Positions 15,001 through 30,000 of a stretch of DNA of 64,000 bases are shown piece by piece (within the stretch, counting starts at the first letter, position 1; each line of letters opens with the position of its first letter). The notes under the pieces are model-generated. The model saw nothing but the letters and a program-made list of their open reading frames with translations, did not search any database and was not told the DNA's origin. The stretch is from Mactromeris polynyma (taxonomy: Eukaryota > Mollusca > Bivalvia > Venerida > Mactridae): contig JASFXZ010000008.1 in NCBI GenBank assembly GCA_032209605.1, forward strand, positions 6,572,001 to 6,636,000. The letters are read 5' to 3'. Position numbers and translations under genes: made by a program.

Positions 15001-18000
15001 GTTCTAATTTACCTTGCTTTGGACATGGAGCATGTCAACAGGATACTGGACTTTGTGTATGTAACACAAATTTTGACCTTAATTTCAACTGCAAGAATTG
15101 CTCTCTGCCTTTCTCTGGAGCAAACTGTGATAAAACAGAAATTCCAAATCCTCCGAATAATTCAAAATATACTTGTCAGATATTCAGTTCATTAAAGGTG
15201 AAAGCATTCTCTGGAGATACATTTGCAGTAGCATCATCACAAGAATGGTATCTCTTGAAGCCAGTATCAGATGGATTTCCTGAAGTTAGAGCAAGAACCA
15301 TAAAATGTGGCACTAGTGTATGCCTGAAATCACTTTATATGAAATATCGCCAAGAAATTATTATTATTGACGGAACACTAGGAAGAAAATCAGATAGAAT
15401 TCAAGTAAATGGACAATACAACAACACATCAGGTCTGCAGAACTTCATTTACAAAGAGAAATCCGGAAATGCATTCTTAATGAGGAGAAAAAAATCTGAG
15501 ATGAATCACCTTCTGAAGTTGCGTGTGAACTTTGAAGCCAGAGGATACATGTCTGTGCTCCTGAAAACTGATTGCATCGGTTGCACAGCTAACACTCTGT
15601 GTAATCTTGAATCAACATTCTTGTCCAAATATCAGTCTACAAATATTTCAACATTTGAACATATCCTAGTTCCAACGGATGACAAACAATTAACTGACAA
15701 TGTTATCGAACCAAACACTACAGCCTACTTCTGCATGAAATTCGAATCTGGTACTGGAGATTCAGACAGCAGTGCTACAGTTTCAGCTTCTGGAGACAAG
15801 TACAGTGTTGTATCATCACCAATACTACCGAATATATTTTATCCCAATGTAGGAAACGTGATAGAGATGAATATCAAAGCTGATGTAGGCAGCTCTGGTG
15901 GTATTTTCCAATATGTCGGAACATCTACTTTTACAATCTTCACACAAAACAATCATCTCAAGATAAATGCTGACAGTAGTGTCATTGATACAGGCTTTAA
16001 TCTTCCTGTTGGTGTTTGGTGTAATGTCAGACTGACATACAATGAAGTGGGACAAATGATTACATTAACTGTGACTACCCTTACGTCTACATCAAGTATA
16101 CCTACCACAACGTTCTCAACAAGTTTTCTTATTCCACAAGTTTGTTTCAGCATTAATGGAAGAATTGTAATTGGTAAACCAATTGGTGCCTTTAAATCTG
16201 AATTAGGAATTATTACTGATGGCTCATTTACCGGAGAAATTGATGACTTGCAGATATTTGTTGGACTTACACATTTCCCAGTTTTGAAATACACATTTGA
16301 CAAAGGAATAGGAGTTGTAATTAGAGATATTACTGGCAGTGGATACGATTTAACAATATATGATCCTTACATTAAAGGCAGTGTTAGATTTGCTATATCA
16401 ACCAGACCAGCTGAGGAACTAGTGACCATATTAAATGCTGGATTTTCTAGTAAAACAGATCTAGAAAATGCTGAAAGACGATGCGAACACATTTTCAACA
16501 TATCAGAGGTGCAATCATTATGTTCTGCTTTGGGAAATACTGCCAAGTATGTGTTTAAAGCCAGCTGTGTTGAAGATATTGCAAGGAAGAATGCAGAAGG
16601 CGTTGAAGTTTATTCATTCTTATCTTATACATCCCTATGTTACAACCAGTTAATAGAGAATGAAACTATTCCAGAGACTCTTGAACCTGATCATGATCCA
16701 ATCCGATTTATTTGCCACAAGAATATTGTTGAAGCAGGCTTTGTTGGTGTTACTTGTGATCATCAATGCATACATGCTAATTTAGACAGTAGTGGAACAT
16801 CATGTACTTGTGCTGATGGCTACTGGGGTCAAAATTGTGACAGGGAATGTCCAGGAGGAACTGACAATCCATGCGATGGCCATGGCATATGTGACAAAGT
16901 TACTGGAACTTGTACATGCAGCTTCACTCGCCAAGGTGATCAGTGTACAGAATGTCAAAATGGATGGTATGGAACAAATTGTCAAGTGTCGGTACAGCAC
17001 ACTCCATTCTCTTCTAAAGCGACTTTCGCAGCTTCATTCTCAAGCAACAGTTTCATAAGAACACTAGATGGGGCTTACTTTCAAATGAACAACAAGGATC
17101 AACCTTTCATTGTCTTTGATAATGGGAAAATTCGAATTGAAGCACAAAAAGGTCACACTCGTATTTATTCTAGTAGTTTAACAGCACTTGCAATAAGAGT
17201 TGATTCTCAAGCTGTTGTAATCTTTCCTCACGAGTTAGGAACAGTGAAATTAAATGGTAGAATTGTTGATCTGGGAAACATCAATTTACCACTAGGGTAT
17301 AAGATAGTAAAGGAAAGTTCACTTGAAATATTGATTACTGGACCTGATAATTTTAGAATGAGATGTTCAATAATGACAGACGATGGTTTAAGAATTGGAA
17401 TGTCTGTTGGAAAAGAAGGATGTAAATCAGCCATTGGAGTCCTTGGAAAATGCTCATCAGCTGGTATAAAGGCATGCAGTAGTTCTGACATGATATGTAT
17501 TATAACAAAAATTGGCATTGCAAAAGCTGTGAAAAATTACCAAGTCACCTCTGCCCATGTAGATGCACTTGTTATGAGTTACAATCTACATTATTCTGCA
17601 ACTATTTTTGCTACTACAGAAATTCAGGTCACATCAGGTTCTGGCATATATCTGTATAGTGGTGGATATATCTCACTTCCTCCTTTTGATAAAAATGTCA
17701 TCAGTACACAAGCGATGGAGAAATCGATAGAAATTCGAATAAAATTTGAAACTGTACAAGATGGTACTATCTTCAGTATTGCCAGTCAAAAAACTACATT
17801 TGGACTTGTTATCAAGAACAATAAATTTGCAGTCCAATATGGAACCACACTTTATTCAACTCATATAACTGTTGCTCTCAGTGTATGGACCAATGTAGGA
17901 ATTGGTATCAATGACACTTCAAATCAGTTGCTATTCCATGAAATACATGAATCTACTTATGGTCAATACGTATTCATTAATATCTCCAGTAGCGTTACAG

Positions 18001-21000
18001 AATATGGACACCCGGTGATATATGGCTGCAATGCTGTGATTGGTAAATGGTTGAATGTGACAACAATGATAAAAACATCTGGTCCAGGAGATGGACTTCT
18101 TACTCCTGCATTTACAATTGATAGATTCCTGGTCTATCAGCATCTACTGTCCGTGAATATATTAGTTGATCATTTTGTACAAAATATCAACAATGAGTCT
18201 TGGCCACAAATTTTAGCGCCTTCTCTAGGATTGAATTTTGATCAAGGATCTGGTTTGTCAACTATAGACTTTGTATGGGGTAAATCTGGATACATAGGAC
18301 TTGATGGGAAGGCTTCATGGAAACCAAGTGACCCATATATCACCACAATTGGAATCCCTCACTTGGATAGTATCGACTACATTCCTGGATCAACTAATGA
18401 CATATTGGCTATCCAGTTTTGTACTGAAATAAAACTGAAACTGCAAGAACAGTGTAGTAGTTATAGTGCATTACTGGAATTCTTCTTCATAAGTTGTATA
18501 AATGACATTGTAGACTCCAACAGTCAAGGCAATGCTTTAGATTCCACATTATTTGCTGCTGATGAATGCATGATTATGACATCAACATCAGATAGATCAA
18601 CAGATTATTTCTGTAATTTGTTTGGAGATAGACAGTACCCAGTGGTTGGTGGAACAGCTTGTAACAAACGTTGTTACTTTGGAGAAGTTTACGATGATGA
18701 ATGCATCTGTGCTGATGGTTACTATGGTGCTGAGTGTCAACATGAATGCCCAGGAGGTCACATGACACCATGCAATGACCATGGTCACTGCGATGTCACT
18801 ACAGGTGAATGTATCTGTGATACAGAATGGAATGGTAATACTGTGTGCAGTGTATGCAGTCAATACTGGAGTGGAGAATTCTGTGAAATTTTCAACTCAG
18901 ATCCTAACACTGGAGATGTTGATATTGGTAATGATACAGATCATAGTGGAGGTTCTAATTCAAGTGGCTTTGGTAGTACTACACAGAAACCTGATGTTAC
19001 AACATCTAGCATCATTGATGACGGCGTTGGAATGAGATGTGATGTAAAGGGTAAACGAGGACTTATCACAATGTTCAATACAAAAGGCAGAAAACTGAAG
19101 GACACTTACAATAAAGCAGTTCTACTTGAAATACCAGATCTACGCATATTGGTAAGTATATTGATAATAGTTTCAACTATGTATTGAATTAATCTCTTAA
19201 ATGATACATTATGTTGGTACATTTTGTTTTGCTACAATGAAATAAAATAGGAGGAATATTCACCTTGTATTCGAAAAAAAGCTGTTGTAATTTAAGTCAC
19301 AATGTCTTATATTCATGATTTTAAACACTTTCAATAAGTAACTCAATTGATATTCAATTTCTAAATCTCACTTATCAGGAAAATATTTGAATAATATTAT
19401 TGAGATTACTGGTATGGATTGTTCAATGCTTACAACTATTGCATGGATTTTTGTTGTATTTGCTTTTGGTCTCTTGCAGATTCGCCAAAATTTTATCAAG
19501 AAACATAGAAACAAACTGTATGTGGTTGACAAGGTGTTTTTGACGTACAAATCTGATTTTGTCAACTTTGAAGTCATCCTGAAGGAAAAGACAAAAAGTG
19601 GAAAACATAAATTTAAAGCACAGATCAATGGGAAATCTTGGGACAAAGAAACCACACTTGACCAAACAATAGGCGGAATCTTAGTACAAAATAAAAACTC
19701 TAAAGTAATGACAGTGAGTGTGCCAAGTATTGGCTTCACTATGGACATAAAGAGAGGAAGTTCATTTTTCCAGCTACATATTAGACTGGCATCTCGAAAT
19801 TGGAATGTTAAAGGACTGTGTAACTATGTTCCTACTTCTATCAACGTATTGCTCTTGAATGAGTATGAGGTCTACACTGCAACAACTTCTGTGACCGGGA
19901 AATCTGGATCCTATGTAAGTCTAGATATTTTGTATTAATCATTCATTATATTGTATGGATTTGTTTTTTGATTGTGTGACTTATTTGATATATTCTTAGC
20001 AGTTTTTAGTTCATAAGTGAATTATTTCCATCTTTATTTTCTAGCAATTTATCTTAGTGCTCTTAAGAAACAGAATATTGTATTATCAGTAATATGACAG
20101 TGTATGCATTATATCTTGAGAAAATATTTTTTCAGTGTTCAGCAGATACAGATTTTGGATCTGTGGAATATTTTGACAACACCAATGTTACTAACAAAGC
20201 ATCAGGTTTAGCTATATGCTGTAACTCGGCTAGTGCCAGCAGTAAGTCTGTCCGTCTGTTTGGTTCCACAGAGGAAGCCACGATATCGTTCTATGTGAAA
20301 ACATGTTCCGGTTGCCATGGTGTTATATTCTCTTACAAGAAAAGAAAAGCATTTAGTTTAGACTATAACTCGACAGTGATAATCAACTATGGCAGAGATA
20401 TGATATGGAACACTGGAATATCGCTTGATGATAATGTATGGTATCAACTTGTTATAACATTCTCGAGACCTCTGAAAGAACTAACGTTGTATGCATTTAA
20501 TGAAAACACTGGAAACATACCAACTGTCTACTCTGTGAATAATTTTGAGGAAACACCATTTCTAAATGGAGGCAGTTTATCTCTTGGGAAATTCCAAATC
20601 AGCCAGGCAGTACCAAGGTGGAAGAAAACTGATTCATTTGTTGGCTGCTTTGACATGCTAGGCTTTGCTTCAAGGTATGTACACCAGATTTTTTTACCAA
20701 CACAAAATAGTCATTTTTTCTGTGTTCAATGTTGGTCTTCTGTTGTCTGAGAAAGAGAAAACAATAATGTAACAAGTATTGCTTGTTATTGCTTATTCAC
20801 ATTTTAGTACATGTGTGCCTAAGACTTATAAACAATTTATGAATATGTTCAGATTGATGTTGAATCATTAAATACTGATGTACAAAACCATTTCACATGT
20901 ATCATATAAATGATAGAAATAAATATATAGTTGTACATTATAGTAAGACAATGTTAATTTTTCCATTTGATTAACATAAAGCCAAGAACTAGTTTTCTGT

Positions 21001-24000
21001 TTGCTTGTTTAATAGGGTACTGGATGCAACTACTGTAATGGGACTCTATTCCAAATCCCCTGAATGGGTGAAGAGTTACCTTACAAACACTGGAGTGACC
21101 TTTTACTACTACGACTTTGATGATGATGTCACATACAGTAAGTTATCAATTCTGATTACACTTAATTAACACATTTACTATCGTATTTCTTTCATGTCGA
21201 CATTTACAATTAAAAGCATATCTAGCCTGGGTTGCCCAGTTCATCTTGCTTCGTTTTCTTACGTCAATAATACATCATGGGAAATCTGAAATTCGACTAT
21301 GATGCCATCTGAATGACTCCTTAGTGATGGTAAAAAAATCAAAAACATTAACTCGTGCGATTAATGTTATCTATATAGATACATTTTCCCGGTAAAATTG
21401 TTGTTCCAACATTCAACATACATTCAAACATGGCTAATCATTATTCTGTTGTATTTAGTATTTCATTTCCAATAATGTTAATGTAACATTAATTATTAGT
21501 TATTATAGTTATTATTCATATGTCACCACACTTGACAAATATGTCAACAGTGTCTTGATATTCTGTTCAGTTCATTCATGTAACATTTTGTTTGGTTTTT
21601 GGACAGTTGTTTTATTATTCAAATTATGTTAAAAGGGTAAAACAAAATACATGAATGGAGTTTCTCCAACATCATGTTCTTCAACAGTCTGGCATTGTTT
21701 GTTTATCCATTCCGATGCTGCAGATGAAATGTTATGACTACACAATGCTGTTCACTTTCCATTTCAACCGTTCAACACATAGGGTAACATGATTTAGCCA
21801 CAGCTCAGTAGCTCATAGTATCACATTGGCAGACTGTTAAGAATGTGTGTAAGATACTCTGCCTGAATTTTTTTTCAGCTTGTGCAGTCTTGAAAAAATG
21901 CTCAGTCCACATCATTTCTGATATTTCATTTTCAGGTAATGGTTTCATGGAGTTAGATTTAACAGAGGATGAGTTAAACAGAGTTTTTAAAAGGAAAGCC
22001 AAGGAAACCGTTATTAAGATAGACAACTCGCCACTTCAATCATGCTATCAAAGAATTTCTGACAGTCCCCTCTATGAAATGGACACATCTTCATCTTCCT
22101 TGGTACCAGCAGCTCGTAAACGCAGGGATGTGACCAGTCAAGTATCAGGCTTACATTATGATGTTGTTGAATATATTCCCCTTAGACATCATAGAAATAA
22201 ACGACAGTTCACTTACTACTATGATGCATTCTGTGAAAATGTCTTCAATGGTGCCCAGTCAACATTAGCTCAGTAAGATTAATTCTGTACATTATTAATT
22301 AAGTACATTATTTCTGTAGAAAATTAAATGATTTTATGGAACTTTTCACCAGTAAAACCTATATTTTTAATACAGCTCTAATGTATCTTTATTTTTCACT
22401 TAATTGGTTTATTGTGAGAAATTCTGTTAAGTTTAAATATACTGTTATGGAAACCATATTGAAGTCAAGACGAGTCAAAATTTATTTATTGCCGGATACT
22501 TACATAAATATGCAACATTAGTCATGTATGGCTATTTGCCTCATAGATTGTTAATACAATAAGAAAGTGATATTTGACATTATATTACAATTTGTTAAGG
22601 AGAGATTTGAAGTTTATATTTAGAGTCTGTCACATTTTTATCTTTGAAATGTAAATCTTACTTGCATTCTAAATCATAGGAAGTTCGATAAAATAGCATT
22701 TACACTGTACAGGACTATTGATGTTGTGTTACCAACTGTGGCATAAAATTGTTCATCTTTTAAACAATTGTGTATCACTTATTATTTTATTTCACTTTCA
22801 TTTTACAGTTTGTGCTCACACTCCAGTCTTCTACCAAAACTTAGCGTAGCCTTGTTTGATTGCACTTATGCAGCAGGTGATTGGGAAGATATTGCTGCAG
22901 CTATATCAGGCTTTGCTGATGAGTGTGAACAAACTCTTGGTCTAACTTCCTGGCCTGCAGAGAATACTTGTATGGAATTTGAAAGCAGTTTCAATCTGTA
23001 TCCTTATATGGATGAGTCATGCAAGCCTGAATGTGTGTTTGGTGGACGCTCATCTTCGTCATCGCAATGCATATGTGATAATGGTTACTGGAACACAACA
23101 TGTGAAGCAGTCTGTCCAGGTGGAGCCAGAGAGCCATGTAGTGGATATGGTACATGCTACCAAACCACTGGAAAATGTAACTGTCCAATAAAGAGAATGC
23201 CTTCAGAAGACTGCAGCACATGTTCCAATGGTTGGTATGGTGATGATTGCAACTGGGCTGTTAATGATGGAAATCATCTTGCTAATAAATCGATTGCCTT
23301 TTTGGGACAGCAAGGTTACATATATACTTTGGATGGAATAAGTTACTCTGTGGATGCTCAGGATGAGATACTTCTCTTGGCTATATCAGACAATGTCATC
23401 ATTCAAGGAAAGTTTGTCACTTGTTATCAGAATTATTCGTGTGTGCCATTCATAACAGCAAGAATAGGAGATGAAAATGTTGGCTATTCAGAAGTTACAA
23501 TGCAAGCTGATAGGACTTACTACTCCAAACCAATAGTTTACATAAATGATCTGAAAACAACTCTTGATACTCCTGCATATTTCAATGGATTTAAAGTGTA
23601 TCGATCAAGCTTCTTGGAGATTACAGTTGAAGTGAAGGATTTAACAACATTCAAAGTAAGAGTGGAGGGTCAATATCTACACTTAACTATATTGGTACCA
23701 GATGCTTTGCTTACCCATACATCAGGATTGATTAGTGGATCATCAGCATCAGATACATCCGATAAGCTTACACGTTTCAACCAAATAGTACAACCAGCAT
23801 TCAACATTTGCAACAGTTCTTCAAGTACTCAGACTCCACTTTCTTCAGAAAGCTCAAGCATTCTGACAGTTGGACCTATCCAGACAATGCTAAGCAATGA
23901 GACAACCTTTAACATTGACAGGCTTCAAGTTACAGATTGTGACAACATACTCTTCTACCCAGATATTGGTTTTAAGTACCAAACACAAGGTGGTTATGGA

Positions 24001-27000
24001 TTAAAATTTACTCAGTCAAGTATCACTCATGAATTCAGCATAGATCCAAGCAGTAATAGTGAACTAACATTTGAACTGCTTGTGAAGTCAAACAGTACTA
24101 ATGAGAGTGTACTTTTCTCTTTCACCAGTAATACAACATCCCTTCTAGTTACAAATAGCAAATCAGGACTTGCAATTCAAACATTAACTACTGACAACAT
24201 CATATCACATGAATCTGAAATCGTTCTGGATGAAGATAGCTGGAACAAAGTAGTGTTAACATATGATAATGATTTAGGTGCTACAACACTGTTTGTCATT
24301 GATAAAGATTCTGCTGTGTCCACATCAGGAAGTATTGCAATGAATTCTGGTATTTTCAATACATCTGGTGTACTTACAATTGGTCATTGGCACACACCTT
24401 CAGATGGAAAACAATACAATCTATCCAACACTTTTGATGGCGTTATAGAAAATTTTATGATCTGGAACATGCTTGTGCTTGACAATGAAGTTAGTCAGTT
24501 GTGGGAAATGAATCCAGCCATTGTTTCTGGAAGTTTACTTTTTGCACTTCAGTTTAACGAAGGCGATGGCTCTGTTACAGTTGATAGTACCAACAACTTT
24601 GATGTCTCCCTCCCTGTTTATCCTTGGAAGGCTCCTGAATGGTTTGTTTCTGACATTAAATACACTGCAAGTCACAAGCCTGAATTTTCACTAGTATTCT
24701 TTGTTAATGATTCTTGGGCTGAACAAGCGTCATCATTCTGCGGCTCCAAAATCTTTTCACCTATTTGTCCTGATATGAATAATGCAACCAAAGAGTTCTT
24801 CTATGTTGCATGCAAACAAGCTATGTCTGTTGAAAAAAGCAAGACATCTGGGTATAATGTAATACTAGATATGCTAGAAATCTGTGCAACACAACACGGT
24901 TTGCCTTCCGCTGAAACAACATTATACTGTTCTAACTTAAGTGATGAAAATAGAAATGGAACACGCTGTGAAACACATTGTAAATTTGGAGTTGCAAGAT
25001 CAAACGGAACATGCTCATGTTTTAATGGTTATTATGGAGCCAATTGTGACTCTGTCTGTCCAGGGACCTCAAATAGCCCATGCAGCAATCATGGTGAATG
25101 CCAGACTGATGGATCTTGTGAATGTTGGTGGAACTGGAATGGTAATAATGATTGTTCATTGTGTACAACAAATACTACAGACTATATGACTGGAGAAGAT
25201 TGTTCAGTTTTGCTTTCATCATCTCTGCAGTCAGACACCAGCAAAATTGCTTCTGTGTCAAGTAATGCCTACTACATGACATTCAATGGTCAACAAATTT
25301 CATTCCAAGGGGAAATTGGAGTGTTTATGCTCTTTGAATCAACTGCTCTAGGTGTAAACATCCATGCTTACCAAGTTAGCTGTCATAAAGGTTCATGTAT
25401 TAAAGCTATAGCAGTCAGCACTTCATCTGATAACATTGTGATAACACCAGCAGGACACATCAATACACCAATAGTGTTTGTTAATGGACAACAAACAATT
25501 CTGAATAATATTGAAAATATATATGGTACTATTGTTTTGACCCAGCTTTCTTTGACTGAATTAAGTATCAAGGTGACAGCTATTGGATCCATTAAATTGA
25601 ATATACTTTCTCATGAACATCACCTTCTTGCATCGGTATTGTCAGCAGCTACTGTTTGCCAGTCATCTGTAGGGGTTTTTGGTGCCTGTGATGGCTCTGG
25701 AAAAAACTATTCTTCCCTTGGTGTGGATGAAATAACCAACTATATAAATAGTAACTTCAAGTTATCAACGAGCATAATATTACAAACACTAAATGTTCCA
25801 TATATGAATTCAACAAGCACCTCAGGTTTTGCCCTTTCATTTAACAGGACAGCAGCTATATCACTTCCAATTTCATACTCCAATGGATTTACCCTTAAAG
25901 ACATAGATTTCAGCTTGTCATTGTATTTCAAGCCTTTTGATTATGGTGGATTTGTGGTATCATACAGTAAGATTGTTACATTTGGCATTTTAAATACAAA
26001 CCCTATGAAGTTACAGTACTCGTCAACTATTGTACCACTTTCATTTGCTGCAGACTTGAATGAATGGAACCAAATAATATTGACCTTCCGCAGGAGCATG
26101 AAGAAAATTGACGTCTACCACTTTGGAGATAACTCAAAAGTCATGCATGAAATAATTGACTTGGATTGTCCACATTTGTTTGAAAATGAAGGTGTTGTTA
26201 TGCTGGGAGAATACATGCCATCTGTTGGTGGAGAGAAGTACACATTTACTGCAGAAACTTACGTTGGTTTAATTGATGAGTTTACTGTTTGGAGAAACTC
26301 TATTCCTAATTCTCTTATCTACCAGGCTTACAAGCTGAATGCCAAGACTTCAGACTTTATGTCTGAATTATCTACATTATTATCGTTCTCAGAAGGGGTT
26401 GGAGATGTTGCATTCGATCAAGCATTTGGCAATGACGTAGAATTACCTTACTCACCATGGCAAGCTCCTACATGGATTGTCTCCGATCTAAAACTGAAAA
26501 CAATGAGGATTAAAACAGAGCACATTCAAACCTTAGTACAAATCCATCCTCTCATTGAATCTAAATGCTCTGAGTTCTTTGATTCTCTGAGTGTTGCATC
26601 TAACTGCCTGGGTGTACCAGATTTCCAACGTTGGTGGTACAGCCAAATGTGCAAGACAACATCCACTAACAGTGGCAACGTCACTAATATTTCCATCACA
26701 ATTGTAGATTTTATTTCATTATGTGGAGTTACTGGTGGAACTGTGAATAACATATATGACCATCTTTGTGCTGTTGATAACCAACTGTCTGATTGGTTAA
26801 CACAGAAATGTTCTGGTTGTATGTTTGGATATGGGAATGACAATGGATGCGTTTGCTACTATGGTTACTATGGGGAAAACTGTGGCAAGGTCTGCCCAGG
26901 TGGAGCTGCCAACCCATGTAATGGAAATGGAGAATGTGATGTTGCTGGAAATTGCCAATGCTTCGGACATTGGAATGGAACAGAATGCAATGTGTGTGCT

Positions 27001-30000
27001 ACTGATTGGTCTGGGAATGATTGCTCTATATCTACACTGCCATCATTTGCTCCTCTAGAAAATGGCTTGGCTATAATTGTTGCGCAAGTGAATTTGATTG
27101 GACAACTTTCATCATTTGATGGTGCAATTGTTGATGTACCTGTTACTGGATATTACACACTCTTCGCTTTATCCACACTTGATATTCAATTAGTAGGCAG
27201 ATTTTCAACTTGTTCATCAGATTCCCTTCTGCATATGTGCTTAGATGGTTTGATAATTTCTCACAAAGGAGAGATGTCTTATATTGGTCATGATTCATAT
27301 GGATCAACTAATGTTAACTTGTTAATGTCGAATACAACTAGCATTAGACTATTTAGTACTTTAAATATTGGGGATATAACATTGGAACTTGAGACACAAA
27401 CAACCATTAAAGTCACTCTGTCAACCTCTACCATGATAATGAAATTATCTTCAGTCAGTGATAGATTATTGTTAACCCTATCAATCTCAAGAACTGAGTG
27501 GACATCTCATCTGTCTAGCATCCAAGGAATATTGGCAGCATGTAACACATCTTTGGCCATTTCAACTGCTACATGTAACATTAGTCGTCAATTAATCTGT
27601 ACAGATACAGCTGAAAATATTCTTGCACAGTGTAACGTAACAAGCAGTGTAGGTGCAATAGAAATCTTCATGAAGAATGCAGTATTCCATCATGCTGAAT
27701 TCATAGCTATTATTGAAGAACGTCATGTGTCATTGATGGAATCGAGTTGCCTTTACTATACTGGTGTTGGAATGTCAGTCACTGGTATGACCCTTCCTGC
27801 ATCAGATTTTACCATTGAATTGCATGTAAAACTTGTTTCTGTTGGTGGAATCATAATGTCATATGATATAAATGGAGAATATGTGATCCTGATCAGTCAC
27901 ACGGATGGACTTATTGTGGTTGTAAAAGGCTCTTACCTCTTGACTGGTTTAACATTGGAGATGAACTTATGGAATCAGATCAGTCTGGCTTGGCGAATCA
28001 AGGATAGTATTCTGGAGGTCTATGTCACTAACGACCTAGGTAAGCAACATTTAAAGCAATTCTATAAACAATTTTGTTTGATTTTGTTTCAGATAAACCT
28101 ATGCCAGTGGTAAAAATTAGCTGGTCAATAAACAGGAAGTGTTATCATAAATAAAGGCAGAAATATATTTTCAGTTTGGCAAAAGCTTGCTCTATTTGGC
28201 AATATTTGCTAGGTCAAGATCACTTTCCATTTTAACATTATAGAGCAGCTTATGGCTTCATTGCCTCATTTTTTAAATTGGGCATGTTCATTGATTTTAT
28301 ATGAAGCGTATTGCATCGTGTTTTAGGTGAAGCAAAGCAATATCAATATTTGCAGATGTCTTGACTTCACTAAAACTTTCGCAAATTATGAACTCAATAT
28401 TTCACTGTATTTTCTATCTGTTGCAATTATTTATTTTGCAGGTATTTCATCAGTGAAGGCTTTGTCAATACCTGATTCTGTGTTTACAAGCAAGGGTACA
28501 CTTACACTTGGACAGCTCACTCCCGGCCTAGCTGTTGATATAGCCATGGGAACATTTATAGGATACATTGATGAAGTTCGAATCTGGTCCAGACCACATA
28601 ACCCAACAATCATTATCAACAACTTTAGGATAATCGTTTCTTCAGAAACTAGCGATATTTCACAAAATTGGAACTTCAATGAAGGCACAGGCTTGGTGGC
28701 CTATGAAGGTAAAAGATCAGAACACATGATTGCTGTAGATGCACTTAATCCACCTAAATGGGTCAAATCAGATCTAGATCTTAGTGCAGACAAAGATATT
28801 AATGTTGCTAGTGTTACAATGAAAAGACAAATCCCTGAGGAACTGTTACATAATGCTCAAAGTACTTGCTTGAGTCTTTACAATAACATTTCCAAGTCTA
28901 TAACAGGTTCAACTGTTGAAGCTCTAACAGATATGTATGCATCATTGTGTATCAAAGAATTTACTGGGTCAGAAGAGCCAACACAAGCAGCAGCTGTTGC
29001 AGTAGGAACAGCTGATTTATACATAAGCTTTGAAAATGGATCCTCTAACCCACTGCAGTTGATGTGCAACCAAATGGAATCGGTAGCAGACTACATTGGT
29101 GCACAAGGTGAAACATGCACACCATGTGTGTTTGGAAGTGTTTCAAATGGAACATGCATATGTTTTGATTCACGTTGGGGAGATGGTTGTTCTGAAGTCT
29201 GTCCGATAGGAGAACAGGGTGCCTGCAATGGATTTGGAATCTGTGACAGCAGTATTGGAAAATGCCAATGCCATCCAAGGCATATTACATCTTCATATTC
29301 AGTTACAAAGTTTTGGGAAAGATATTCATTATCATTAAGTATTGACATATCAGTAGAGTATTCCTGCGGCATATGCTCAGAGAACTGGGTTGGAAAGGAC
29401 TGTCATTTTGCTAAATCAACAAAAACTGCCTATTCAGGCATAGTATATGGATCTTACATAACAACGTTTGACGGAATTTCATTTTCACATGTAACCCCAG
29501 GAATTTATACACTTATTAGTACCTTGTCCTTAAAGATCCAGTGTTTATTCCTGCCCTGCATTGGAGCACCCAACTGTCGGTATGTTAAAGCAATCGCCAT
29601 TCAGAAGGACAAAGTTAATGTCATAATTCAGCACAACATAACCACATATAATGGAACTGTCGTACTGCAAGGAAATCAGCTGGTGTATCCTACTACACAA
29701 ACATCTGGGGATGTTGAAGTTAAATGGACCGAGATGCCTTTCATTAAGATAAGTTTTGGAAACTCCTTTGTGATTATTTATGATTCAAAAATAGGACTTG
29801 TGATATCAACAAAGATCCAGTCAGATATTGCTGCAGTAAACAAAGGACTTCTGGGATCTGGTGATGGTGAGTGGACTAATGACTTCCACGATGAAAACGA
29901 TGAAGTAAATGCCAATGACATCACAGGCGAATATGTTGGAGGTTACATTAGAGAGAAACATGTACCTACTGAAGATGAAATAATCCTACAGGATGATTAT

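Noticed and set aside
19387..19479. 5' extension of the exon at 19480 with a hydrophobic stretch
   Set aside because: The stretch (IAWIFVVFAFGLL) looks like a membrane helix, but it lies upstream of a strong CTCTTGCAG acceptor. There is no in-frame acceptor before it; the one at 19378 leads to an immediate stop.
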